Source: Sphaerisporangium corydalis
GTDB taxonomy: Bacteria; Actinomycetota; Actinomycetes; Streptosporangiales; Streptosporangiaceae
Direction: 5' to 3'
Assembly (NCBI RefSeq): GCF_025506355.1
Contig: NZ_JANZYP010000057.1
Span: 29,974 to 69,278 of the forward strand
Length of the DNA: 39,305 nt
The notes below the pieces were generated by a model. It did not search any database. It was not told the DNA's origin and saw only the letters and a list, made by a program, of their open reading frames with translations. The position numbers were made by a program, and so were the translations under genes. Positions 16,877-24,790 of the stretch are shown here, one piece after another. Within the stretch, counting starts at the first letter, position 1; each line of letters opens with the position of its first letter.

Positions 16877-18454
16877 TCAGCGGGTCCTGCGCAGGGCGAC
16901 CACCGCGACGTCGTCCTCACGGGGGCCGAAGTGGTCGATCAGCCGGTCGCAGAACACCTCCAGGTCCTTGTCGAACGAGGTGGCGATCTGCCGGACGACC
17001 TCCAGGCTGTGGTCCAGCGGGATGTGGCGGTCCTCGATGAGCCCGTCGGTGAACATCAGCAGGGCGCCGTTCTCGGGGATCTGCAGGCGGTCCACCCGGT
17101 AGTCCTCGTGCGCGGCGCCGATGAGCAGGTTCCCCCAGCCGAGGTAGCGCGCGTCGGAGCCGGACACGATGATCGGCGGGATGTGCCCGGCGTTCGCCAG
17201 GTCCACGACGCCGGTCAGCGGGTCGACCAGCAGCAGGCAGACGGTGGCCGTCATGCTGGGGTGGTAGCGGCGCATCACGTCGTTCAGCCGCCCCATGAGC
17301 CGCCCGAGATCGTGCTCCTCGACGACGAAGGCGCGCAGGGCGTGGCGCAGCTCGGCCATGACGGTGGCCGCGTGCAGGGAGTGCCCCTGCACGTCGCCGA
17401 TGCCCACCAGGAGCCGGTCGCCGACCCGCAGGACCTCGTAGAAGTCGCCGCCCACCTCGACGTTGTCGATCGCCGGCCGGTAGCGGACGGCCAGCTCCAG
17501 GCCGGGGGTCACCGGGATGTGGGTGGGCAGGAAGCTGCGCTGCAGGGTGAGCGCGATCATGTGCTCCTCGGCGTAGGTGCGCAGGGCGTCCACCGCGAGC
17601 GCGAGCGCCTGGCCGAGCTGCTTGAGGATGTTGAGCTCGTCGGCGTCGAGCGGTTCGATGCCCTCCACCCCGACGTACACCGGGGAACGGCCCGACTTGG
17701 TCCGCGACACCACGGCGGAGACGCCGGCCCTGATCTCGGCGTCGGGAAGGATCTTCAGCCAGGCGTCGCGCGACACGGTGAACTCCGCGGTCCCCGCGGC
17801 GTCGCCGAGGGCCAGGCGGGTGATCCTCTCCAGCGTGTCCTGCGGGGTGCCGAGGGACCTCGCCGGCTCGCCGGGGTGGATCACCGCGTACCGCCTGATC
17901 CTGCCGTCGACCGCGATGGCGATCGCGCCGCTGCGCCTGCCGAGGATGGCGGCCGTGCCCTCGACGGCCACCCGCAGCAGCTCGTCGAAGGTGGTGCTCG
18001 CGTTGATCTCCAGGGTGACCTGGGTCAGCTCGCCCAGCCGCAGGGCCATGCGCTCGGCCCGCTGGCGCGCCCGGTAGTAGCGCAGGGTGGCCTGCACCGT
18101 CGCGATGAACTCCTCCGGCTCGATCGGCTCGGCCATGTAGGCGTCGGCGCCCCGGTCGAGCCCGTGGGCCCGGTCGCTGACCGCGATGGCGTGCGCCGAG
18201 ATCTGGATCACCGGGATCGCCGTGGTGGCCGGGTCGGCCTTGATCCGCTCGCACACCTCGTACCCGTCGATGTCGGGCAGCCGTACGTCGAGGATCACCA
18301 GGTCGGGGGCCAGCGCGTGGACCAGGTCGAGCGCCTCCTCGCCGCAGGTGGCCTCCACCACCTCGTGGCCCGCCCGGCGCAGCCAGCTCCCGAGGATGTA
18401 CCGCTTGGTCGGGGTGTCGTCCACCACCAGGATGGTCGCGGTGTTCTCGTTCAT
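16877..18454 (-). CDS. Receiver-GAF-PP2C (SpoIIE/RsbU-type) phosphatase
   Basis: 525 residues. The receiver domain (1-~125) has Asp12/Asp13 and Asp56 (VILDVRLPD). Where the invariant lysine is expected there is Glu109 (YMAEPIEP). A middle GAF-like region spans ~150-310. The C-terminal PP2C/SpoIIE phosphatase (~330-523) has VEVGGDFYEV, GIGDVQGHS, FTDGLIEDR and EDDVAVVAL. Such proteins dephosphorylate STAS anti-anti-sigma factors. ATG 18454 follows AGAGGGA. It lies 117 bp behind the histidine kinase of the stressosome operon, in the same direction, and is probably its last output. The Lys-to-Glu change suggests altered receiver signalling; similar 'AEP' receivers occur in other actinomycete SpoIIE proteins (recalled, not checked). 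Confidence 0.9.
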   Translation of the reverse strand: MNENTATILVVDDTPTKRYILGSWLRRAGHEVVEATCGEEALDLVHALAPDLVILDVRLPDIDGYEVCERIKADPATTAIPVIQISAHAIAVSDRAHGLDRGADAYMAEPIEPEEFIATVQATLRYYRARQRAERMALRLGELTQVTLEINASTTFDELLRVAVEGTAAILGRRSGAIAIAVDGRIRRYAVIHPGEPARSLGTPQDTLERITRLALGDAAGTAEFTVSRDAWLKILPDAEIRAGVSAVVSRTKSGRSPVYVGVEGIEPLDADELNILKQLGQALALAVDALRTYAEEHMIALTLQRSFLPTHIPVTPGLELAVRYRPAIDNVEVGGDFYEVLRVGDRLLVGIGDVQGHSLHAATVMAELRHALRAFVVEEHDLGRLMGRLNDVMRRYHPSMTATVCLLLVDPLTGVVDLANAGHIPPIIVSGSDARYLGWGNLLIGAAHEDYRVDRLQIPENGALLMFTDGLIEDRHIPLDHSLEVVRQIATSFDKDLEVFCDRLIDHFGPREDDVAVVALRRTR

Positions 18455-18571
18455 CGTCCCTCTTTGATAGCACTCCCGCCCGCGCCGGCTCAGGAGCGTG
18501 GCGCGGAGGGTACTCACTGCCCTTCGGATCGGCGGAGCCGCAGGTTGCGTCCCTGGGGGGTCGGCCGGATC

Positions 18572-19963
18572 CTAGTCCTCCCGGCGTGGTCCCGTCTCAG
18601 GGTCCGCGCCGGGGGCGTCCGCGGCCTCCGGGCCGAACCCGGGGTCGAGCGGCAGCCGTACGGTGACCGTCGTCCCCTCGCCGGGCGCGCTCGACAGGCT
18701 CAGCGTGCCACCGAGCACCTCCGCGAGCCTGCGCGCGTACGGCAGCCCGAGGCCGGTGCCCCGGGCGCGCACCTGCGCGGCGCCCGGCACCTGGTAGAAC
18801 TCCTCGAACACGCGCTCCTGGTGCTCGGGCGGGATGCCGATGCCGGTGTCGGTGACGATGAACACCACCTCACCGGCCTCGCTGTACGCCCTGAGCCCGA
18901 CCTCGCCGGACTCGGTGAACTTCAGCGAGTTGGACAGCAGGTTGCGCAGGATGCGGGAGAGCAGCACCTCGTCGGTGACCAGCGTCTCCGGGGCGTGCGC
19001 CACGTCGACGGTGAGCCGCACGTTGTCGGTTCCGGCGGTCGGGTGCAGGGTCATCCGCAGCCGGTCGGCCAGGGCCGGCAGGTCGACGGCCGAGGGCTGG
19101 GAGGTGAGCCGGCCGGACTCCGCCTTGGCCATGTCGAGCAGTTCGGCCACCAGCGAGAGCAGCGTCTGCGCGGAGCCGCCGATCAGCTCGATCTGGAGGT
19201 GCTGCTCCTCGCTCAGCTCCTCGCCGCCCGGGCCGAGCAGCAGCCGCACCAGGCCGATGACCGAGTTGAGCGGGGTGCGCAGTTCGTGGCTGACCGTGGC
19301 CCAGAAGCGGTTCTTGGCCTCGCCGGCCTCCCTGAGCTGGGCGGACTTCTCGTCCAGCTCGGCGTACAGGGCGACGACGCCGCGGTTGGTCTCCTCCAGC
19401 TCCTCGGAGAGCTGGTTGTACAGGGCGAACACGCCCTGGTTGGTCTCCTCCAGCTCCGCGTTGAGGCGCAGGAGGCGTTCCCGCTGGTGGCGCGAGTCCT
19501 CCAGGGCGGAGGCGAGCTCGCGGTTCTGCTGGCGCAGCTCCTCGATGACGCTGATCGGCGCCAGCTCGATCATCTTGGTGCGGATCTCCCCGAGATGCGG
19601 CTCGGCGGGGGCCCGCAGGCCCTGCGACTTCTTGACCATGGTGACGCGGCGCAGGTCCTCGTCGTGCTCGACCTTGTCCATCAGGCGGGCCGCCAGGGTC
19701 ACCCCCGCGGGCGCGACGGCGTCGGACCCCTCCGAGTAGGTGATCTCCACGACGAGGCCGCCCAGGTCGTCGAGCTGGAAGGACGCCTCCGCGTCGCGGG
19801 ACCCGCCGACGATCTCCCTGCCCACCTCGCTGAGCGCGGTGCCGACGCGGATCTGGTCGAGGTCGTCCAGCCCGACGGCCTCGGCGACCTCCCGGCCGAG
19901 CTGGCGTACGGCGAAGACGTCCCGGTCGTCCCGTACGGCGATGGTGAACAGTTCGCGGTTCAC
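18572..19963 (-). CDS. Histidine kinase with N-terminal RsbT-like region
   Basis: 463 residues, no membrane segment. The first ~100 residues look like a degenerate GHKL/anti-sigma-type ATPase fold. A coiled coil (~140-215) contains two copies of an EETN(Q/R)GV..LY motif. HisKA has H-box WATVSHELRTPLN with His226. The catalytic domain has N-box RILRNLLSNSLKFT (Asn341, Asn345), DTGIGI (372-377) and GTGLGL (402-407). The GTG start at 19963 overlaps the previous stop (GTGA). It is a soluble kinase whose position after RsbT and an ATPase/PP2C protein implies cytoplasmic stress input. A likely partner is the receiver protein encoded next. Confidence 0.88.
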   Translation of the reverse strand: MNRELFTIAVRDDRDVFAVRQLGREVAEAVGLDDLDQIRVGTALSEVGREIVGGSRDAEASFQLDDLGGLVVEITYSEGSDAVAPAGVTLAARLMDKVEHDEDLRRVTMVKKSQGLRAPAEPHLGEIRTKMIELAPISVIEELRQQNRELASALEDSRHQRERLLRLNAELEETNQGVFALYNQLSEELEETNRGVVALYAELDEKSAQLREAGEAKNRFWATVSHELRTPLNSVIGLVRLLLGPGGEELSEEQHLQIELIGGSAQTLLSLVAELLDMAKAESGRLTSQPSAVDLPALADRLRMTLHPTAGTDNVRLTVDVAHAPETLVTDEVLLSRILRNLLSNSLKFTESGEVGLRAYSEAGEVVFIVTDTGIGIPPEHQERVFEEFYQVPGAAQVRARGTGLGLPYARRLAEVLGGTLSLSSAPGEGTTVTVRLPLDPGFGPEAADAPGADPETGPRRED

Positions 19964-20970
19964 CGGTCGGCCCTGATGGCGAGGACGCAGGCGTCGTCGC
20001 GGCGGATGGCGGCGTCGCGCAGGAGCGTCCCGGCGATGACGGGCGCGGTGTGGGTGAGCAGGCCGGGATAGGAGGTGAGGTCCCAGCGTTCGGTCAGCCC
20101 GTCGGAGTGCATGACCACGACCCCGTGCGGCGGCAGCTCGTACTGGAACTCCCGGAACGTCCGGGCCTTGTGCCCGGCGATCCCGGGGACCGAGACCAGG
20201 CCCTGGCGTCCTTCGGAGTGGCAGATCCACCCCGAGATGTTGCCGATCCCGGTGTACCGCACCGAACCGGTCGAGCGGTCGATGCGGACGACGGCCACCG
20301 CGCCGCCCCGGGTGTGCCCGAGCGAGTTGTGCACGCGTTCCACGATGGTTGTGGGACTACTGTCGGACCGCTCGCGGAAGACGCGGATCGCCTCGCGTGA
20401 GGCGATGGCCGCCGCCAGCCCGTGGCCGAGGCCGTCGCACACGATCGCGGTGACGACGGTGCCGGTGTCCTCGTAGGCGAAGGCGTCGCCGCACTCGACC
20501 TCGTCCCCGACCGGCCGGTACAGGCCGCAGGCGCGGGAGTCGGGCGGCGGGGCGTCCTTGGCCGTGAAGCGCATGCTCAGGACGGTGCCGACGCCGGGGC
20601 GCGAGTAGATGTCGTAGGAGTCGGACAGGCGGGTGATCGCCCCGAGGCCGATGCCCAGCGTCCCGGCGGTGGAGTAGCCGTCGCGGATGGGGCCGACGGT
20701 GTCGGCCATGCCGGGGCCGTCGTCGATGGAGACGACCTCGATGGTCGCGGGGGAGGAGGCGTGCGGGCGGACCAGCATCATGCCGGAGCTGGCGTGTTTG
20801 ACCAGGTTGGAGGCGGCCTCGCTGACCGCGACGGCCACCTGGCCGACGTGCTCCTCGCCGAAGTTCCGGTCCTCGGCGAGGGCGGTGGCGATCCTGCGGG
20901 CGGCCCCGATGGCGCTCGGGTCCTCCATCCTGAGCCAGACGTCCTGACGCGGCGGGCTCAGCGGGTCCAT
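19960..20970 (-). CDS. ATPase-PP2C fusion (RsbX-like regulator)
   Basis: 336 residues. Residues ~10-135 form an RsbW/RsbT-type GHKL ATPase (SEAASNLVKHA N-box, DDGPGMAD, GTLGIGLGA). Residues ~150-335 form a short PP2C-like phosphatase (ECGDAFAY, CDGLGHGLAAA, MHSDGLTERW, RRDDACVLAI). In stressosome systems RsbX is the feedback phosphatase that resets RsbS and RsbR; here that activity appears fused to an ATPase. ATG 20970 has GGTGA upstream and overlaps the rsbT-like gene by 13 bp. Its partners are probably the STAS proteins encoded just upstream. Confidence 0.85.
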   Translation of the reverse strand: MDPLSPPRQDVWLRMEDPSAIGAARRIATALAEDRNFGEEHVGQVAVAVSEAASNLVKHASSGMMLVRPHASSPATIEVVSIDDGPGMADTVGPIRDGYSTAGTLGIGLGAITRLSDSYDIYSRPGVGTVLSMRFTAKDAPPPDSRACGLYRPVGDEVECGDAFAYEDTGTVVTAIVCDGLGHGLAAAIASREAIRVFRERSDSSPTTIVERVHNSLGHTRGGAVAVVRIDRSTGSVRYTGIGNISGWICHSEGRQGLVSVPGIAGHKARTFREFQYELPPHGVVVMHSDGLTERWDLTSYPGLLTHTAPVIAGTLLRDAAIRRDDACVLAIRADR

Positions 20971-21377
20971 TTCGTCACCGTCACGACCGTTCCGCGGCCG
21001 GGTTCCGATTCGAGGACGAACTCGTCCATCAGGCGCCGGCTGCCGCTCAGCCCGAGCCCGAGGCCGCCGCCGCTGCTCCATCCGTCGGTGAGCGCGAGCT
21101 GCCGGTCGGGGATGCCGGGGCCGTTGTCGCTGAACACGAGCCGGATGCCGCGGCGGGCGCCGTTCTGGACGATCGTGATGTTGGCCTGGCCGCCACCGGC
21201 GTGGACCAGGGTGTTCCTGGCGAGCTCGCTTGCGGCGGTGACCACCTTGGTCTGGTCGACGAGGGAGAAACCCAGCTCGATCGCTGTCGCGCGGACCTTC
21301 TGGCGGACGGTCACCACCTCGTCGTTGGAGGTGATGGTGAGCTCCTCCACCGTTCTGGGCGCGGGCGGATGGCTCAC
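20958..21377 (-). CDS. rsbT: RsbT-like serine/threonine kinase
   Basis: 139 residues, a stand-alone GHKL kinase: N-box TAASELARNTLVHAGG, G1 SDNGPGIP, G2 SSGGGLGLGL. RsbT phosphorylates RsbS and RsbR in the stressosome and, once released, activates a PP2C phosphatase. The GTG start at 21377 overlaps the rsbS stop (GTGA), giving the canonical rsbR-rsbS-rsbT order. Its free form may act on the PP2C proteins encoded further down the same operon. Confidence 0.9.
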   Translation of the reverse strand: MSHPPAPRTVEELTITSNDEVVTVRQKVRATAIELGFSLVDQTKVVTAASELARNTLVHAGGGQANITIVQNGARRGIRLVFSDNGPGIPDRQLALTDGWSSGGGLGLGLSGSRRLMDEFVLESEPGRGTVVTVTKWTR

Positions 21378-21763
21378 AGTCCGACCGCGGACAGATCGCT
21401 CGTGCCCTGCGTGCCGTGCCGGCTCAGTAACGCCACGCCCTTCTCCAGGTCCAGGGCGGTGCGGAGCCCGCCGAGGGAGAGGCCGAGCTCGACCAGCGTG
21501 ATCGCCACGGCGGGGCGCATTCCGACGACGATCGTCTCGGCGTCGAGCATGCGCGACATCCCGGCGATCGTCGACAGCATGCGCCCGACGAAGGAGTCGA
21601 CGATCTCCACGGCGGTGATGTCGATGATGACGCCGATCGCCCCCGTCGCGACGACCCGGTCGGCGAGGTCTTCCTGGAGCGTCAGGACGGACTGGTCGTC
21701 GAGGTCGCCCTGGATCGAGACGATCAGCACGTCGCCGATCTTGAGGATGGGGACGCGGTCCAT
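21374..21763 (-). CDS. rsbS: RsbS-like STAS antagonist
   Basis: 129 residues, a single STAS domain (~5-110). The VEIVDSFVGRM segment puts a phospho-acceptor serine at 57, the position phosphorylated by RsbT in RsbS. RsbS forms the stressosome core with RsbR and holds RsbT inactive. ATG 21763 follows GAGGAGG with 6-nt spacing and lies one base after the rsbR stop. Confidence 0.9.
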   Translation of the reverse strand: MDRVPILKIGDVLIVSIQGDLDDQSVLTLQEDLADRVVATGAIGVIIDITAVEIVDSFVGRMLSTIAGMSRMLDAETIVVGMRPAVAITLVELGLSLGGLRTALDLEKGVALLSRHGTQGTSDLSAVGL

Positions 21764-21764
21764 C

Positions 21765-22628
21765 TCAGGCCTCCTCGGCCCGGACGGCCGCGCGGCCCGG
21801 CCGCATGCCCGCGACCTGCACCCCGCTCTGCCTGAGCGCGTAGGACAGGGCGTCGGCGAGCGTGGCCTTGGTGACGATGTCGCCGAACTCGATGCCCAGG
21901 GTGACGATCGTGTGGGCGATCTGCGGGCGGATGCCGGAGATGACGCAGTTCGCGCCCATCAGCCGGGCGGCCATCACCGTCTTGAGCAGGTGCTGGGCGA
22001 CCTGGGTGTCGACGGCCGGGACGCCGGTGATGTCGATCACCGCGTACTCCGAGCCGGTGTCGACCAGGGTCTGGAGCAGCTTCTCCATGACGACCTGGGT
22101 GCGGGCGGAGTCCAGCGTGCCGACCAGGGGGACCGCGACGATGCCCTCCCACAGCTTCACCACCGGGGTGGACAGCTCGAGGAGCTGCTCGGTCTGGTCG
22201 GTGATGATCTTCTCGCGGGCGGCGGTGAAGGACTCGAAGGTGTAGAGCCCGAGGCCGTCGATGGTGCGCGACAGCCAGATGAAGCCGCGCAGGGCCTCCT
22301 CGCCGCCATCGGTCTCGACGAACTCGTAGACCGCTTCCTTGAGCCCGAAGACCGCCATGGCCGTCTCGGAGGGCGTGAAGCCCTGCCGGGCGCGCGAGCG
22401 GGACAGGTCGGACAGCAGGCCGCGCAGCTCCGAGGCGCCGTCGGGGTCCTCCATGGAGCGGAGGAAGGCGTGGTAGATCTCCTGGAGCTCCTTGCGGGTG
22501 TCGTTCTCGACGGCGCGCCCGCGCAGGGGCTCGTTGGAGATCTGCACCCAGCGTCCGAGGATGCCGTCCTCGTTGTCACGCAATAGCGCCTCGACGTGAC
22601 GCCTGCTGATATTCTCCTGCACGGCCAA
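21765..22628 (-). CDS. rsbR: RsbR-like stressosome sensor protein
   Basis: About 287 residues. The helical N-terminal half (~10-150) is an RsbRD-type sensory domain. The C-terminal STAS domain (~165-275) has VIDITGVPAVDTQVA; its Thr208 aligns by eye with RsbRA Thr205, and Ser174 lies 34 residues before it, at the Thr171 position. RsbR proteins are the sensor turrets of the stressosome. A TTG at 22628 is chosen because GGGAG sits 5 nt upstream. An earlier TTG at 22664 would add 12 residues and a GTG at 22622 is possible. First gene of a leftward operon running at least to 18572. Confidence 0.88.
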   Translation of the reverse strand: MAVQENISRRHVEALLRDNEDGILGRWVQISNEPLRGRAVENDTRKELQEIYHAFLRSMEDPDGASELRGLLSDLSRSRARQGFTPSETAMAVFGLKEAVYEFVETDGGEEALRGFIWLSRTIDGLGLYTFESFTAAREKIITDQTEQLLELSTPVVKLWEGIVAVPLVGTLDSARTQVVMEKLLQTLVDTGSEYAVIDITGVPAVDTQVAQHLLKTVMAARLMGANCVISGIRPQIAHTIVTLGIEFGDIVTKATLADALSYALRQSGVQVAGMRPGRAAVRAEEA

Positions 22629-23135
22629 GACGACTCCCGGTACAACCCAGTGTTTGACAAGCAAAGATGGCGCTCTTCAGAGAGGCTACACTGAGTCTTC
22701 TGAAGATCATCCCGCGTCGCGAGGGGTGGGGGCTGGGCTCGCGGATCAGGATGAACGGTACGAAACGGTGTAAAAGTACGACGCTGGCGGGGAAACCTCG
22801 CAAAGGCGCAGGAAAACGGCTGTGGCCCGCGAGGCTTGATTATTGCTACGATATGCAAACCCTGACAAGACATTCTGGCGCTGGTTTCGCATGATGACGC
22901 GTGTGACTGCTGTTACAGCAGGGGCTAGCTCGGCACCAGGCGACCTGGGGGCAGACGATCTGCCGGGGTGCGGAGGGGCCGTCGCGAGGGCAGGGAGACG
23001 AACCGGCGTTCTTCTCAATAACCCTGTACAGCGAGCCGACCTGTGAAATAACGTAACTGAACTGAAATCGCCTGGCCAAGATCTGGGCGATACCGTCATC
23101 GCACACCTGTGCGGATGAGATCAGGAGACCCCCCA
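22629..23135. other. Intergenic region between rsbR and the small ORF at 23136
   Basis: About 500 bp, lower in GC than its flanks around 22660-22900. It must hold the rsbR promoter (leftward) and one for the rightward genes, but I find no convincing -35/-10 pair. Visible structure: the inverted repeat TCTTCAGA (22674-22681) / TCTGAAGA (22699-22706), the latter inside the palindrome TCTTCTGAAGA, and the palindrome CGCACA-CC-TGTGCG (23100-23113) just before the rightward start. Short open frames here lack ribosome-binding sites. Confidence 0.5.
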
Positions 23136-23246
23136 ATGACGTCCGGAAACGGAGCGGACCCGGCGGGCGTGGCGCCCGGCCAGAGCTGGGCTGCGGTGGC
23201 GTTCCCGGATGCGCTCATGGCCTTCGGCCGGGCGGTGATGCCATGA
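23136..23246 (+). CDS. Small ORF (36 codons) coupled to the hutI-like remnant
   Basis: The ATG at 23136 is preceded by AGGAGA with 8-nt spacing, one of the better ribosome-binding sites in the window. The peptide starts MTSGNGADPAGV and ends AFGRAVMP. The stop overlaps the next ATG (ATGA), as in coupled genes. I recognise no family. It may be a leader peptide, or the scar of a larger gene lost in the same event that shortened the hutI-like gene behind it. Confidence 0.45.
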   Translation: MTSGNGADPAGVAPGQSWAAVAFPDALMAFGRAVMP

Positions 23247-23866
23247 CGGTTCGACTTCTCACCAACATCGGCCGGCTCTGGACCGGCAACGACGTCTACT
23301 GCGACGACGGCCACTTCACCACCGACGAAGCCCGCTGGGTGCTCGCCTCCGGCCGCAACGTCGGTCTGCTGCCGCGCATCCACGCCGGCTCCGACAAGCG
23401 GCGCGGCGCCGTTCAGCTCGCGGCCGAGCTCGGCTGCGCGTCGGCCGACCTGCTGCACAACACCTCCGACGAGGACATCGCCCTGCTCGCCCGCTACGGG
23501 GTGCCCGCCGTGGTCTGCCCCGGCACGGCACTGCAGCAGGGCAACCTCCCGCCCGTCCGGCGGATGCTCGCCCAGGGCGTCACCGTCGCCCTCGGCAGCG
23601 ACCACAACCCCGGCTACTGCGGCATCACCTCGATGTCGCTGGTGATCAGCCTGGCGGTGGCCGCGTTCGGCATCAGCGTCGGCGACGCGCTCCGGGCCGC
23701 CACCCTGGGCGGCGCGACCGTGCTCGGCGCCCCCGACCGCGGCGTGCTCGCGCCCGGCAGGCTCGCCGACATCGTCCAGTGGGACGCCGACCACGAAGGC
23801 GCCTTCGCCTGGGGCTTCGGCCTCAAGCCCCGCCGCGTGTGGCGGGGCGGCACTCCCGTCCAGTAA
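23243..23866 (+). CDS. Internally deleted imidazolonepropionase-like protein
   Basis: 207 residues against ~400 for HutI. The first ~15 residues (TVRLLTNIGRLWTGN) resemble a HutI N-terminus. The sequence then jumps to what is normally the C-terminal half of the amidohydrolase: DVYCDDGHFTTDEA, IHAGSDKR, LGSDHNPG, LAPGRLADIVQWD. The His (RIHAG) and Asp (GSDHNPG) metal-ligand positions remain, but the strand-1 HxH metal motif and the central barrel strands are absent. Normal hydrolysis of imidazolonepropionate in histidine degradation is therefore unlikely. The frame is intact, so the loss was in frame or the product is reused. No hutU, hutH or hutF genes are nearby. Call it a decayed gene unless expression is shown. 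Confidence 0.7.
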   Translation: MTVRLLTNIGRLWTGNDVYCDDGHFTTDEARWVLASGRNVGLLPRIHAGSDKRRGAVQLAAELGCASADLLHNTSDEDIALLARYGVPAVVCPGTALQQGNLPPVRRMLAQGVTVALGSDHNPGYCGITSMSLVISLAVAAFGISVGDALRAATLGGATVLGAPDRGVLAPGRLADIVQWDADHEGAFAWGFGLKPRRVWRGGTPVQ

Positions 23867-23926
23867 CCTCCGCGACCCCGGGCGCGCACCGAGGGCGGGG
23901 GCCCGCCGGGCGGGTAGCCTTCGGTC

Positions 23927-24781
23927 ATGTCGCAAGCGGTCGCCGTCGTCACCGATTCCACCGCCTACCTCGATCCCGCCGAGACCGGGCGACTCGGCGT
24001 CATGGTCATCCCCCTGCAGGTCGTCGTCGGCGGGCGCACCCTCGACGACGTGGCGCAGATCGACGCCGAAGGGGTCGCCGCGGCGCTCCGCGATTGGTCG
24101 CCCGTCTCGACCTCCCGGCCGGCCCCGCAGCGCTTCGCCGACGCCTACGAGCTCGCCGCCGCCCGGGGGGCGACCGGCGTCGTGTCCGTCCACCTGTCGG
24201 GGGCGATGTCCGGCACGGTGGACTCCGCGCGCGTCGCCGCCGAGGACGCCCTCATCCCGGTCGACGTCGTCGACAGCGGGTCGCTGGCCATGGGGCTGGG
24301 CTTCCCGGTGCTCGCGGCGGCGCGGGCCGCCCGCGAGGGAGGCACCCTGACCGACGTCGCGGCGCTCGCGCGCGACCTCGCGGCACGCACCCGCAGCTTC
24401 TTCTACGTCGACACGCTCGAACACCTGCGCCGTGGCGGGCGCATCGGCGCCGCGGCCACCCTCCTCGGATCCGCCCTGTCGATCAAGCCGCTGCTGCACA
24501 TCGACGACGGGGCCATCTCGCCCCTGGAGAAGGTGCGCACCGCCGGCCGGGCGCTCGCCAGGCTGGAGGAGCTGGCCGTGCGGGCGGCGGGAGATGGTCC
24601 CGCCGACGTGGCCGTCCACCACCTGGCCGCCCCCGGCCGGGCGCGCACACTGGCCGACCACCTCGCGAAGCGGATCCCCGCGCTGGTGAGCCTGCGGGTG
24701 GTCGAGGTCGGCGCGGTCGTCGGCGTCCACGTGGGCCCCGGGATGCTCGGCATCACCGTCGCCCCCGGCGCTCCTGAGTGA
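23927..24781 (+). CDS. DegV-family fatty-acid-binding protein
   Basis: 284 residues. The typical DegV opening AVVTDSTAYLDP is followed by VIPLQVVVGG, TSRPAPQRF (fatty-acid headgroup region), SGAMSGT, DSGSLAMGLGF, the YVDTLEHLRRGGRIG signature and a final HVGPGMLGI. DegV (FakB-type) proteins bind long-chain fatty acids, in Firmicutes delivering them to the kinase FakA. The -10-like TAGCCT (23915-23920) ends 6 nt before the ATG, which predicts a leaderless mRNA. In many actinomycetes degV lies directly before comEA; here about 11.5 kb separate them. Confidence 0.92.
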   Translation: MSQAVAVVTDSTAYLDPAETGRLGVMVIPLQVVVGGRTLDDVAQIDAEGVAAALRDWSPVSTSRPAPQRFADAYELAAARGATGVVSVHLSGAMSGTVDSARVAAEDALIPVDVVDSGSLAMGLGFPVLAAARAAREGGTLTDVAALARDLAARTRSFFYVDTLEHLRRGGRIGAAATLLGSALSIKPLLHIDDGAISPLEKVRTAGRALARLEELAVRAAGDGPADVAVHHLAAPGRARTLADHLAKRIPALVSLRVVEVGAVVGVHVGPGMLGITVAPGAPE

Positions 24782-24790
24782 GTCCAAGGC

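Noticed and set aside
16931-20071. Very long open frame (over 1000 codons) antisense to the stressosome genes
   Set aside because: It is a mirror of three well-supported minus-strand genes. High third-position GC removes stops on the opposite strand; the translation has no recognisable domain and crosses intergenic DNA.
22667-22894. 75-codon plus-strand ORF upstream of rsbR
   Set aside because: No ribosome-binding site, atypical codon use and no family resemblance; it overlaps the likely rsbR promoter.
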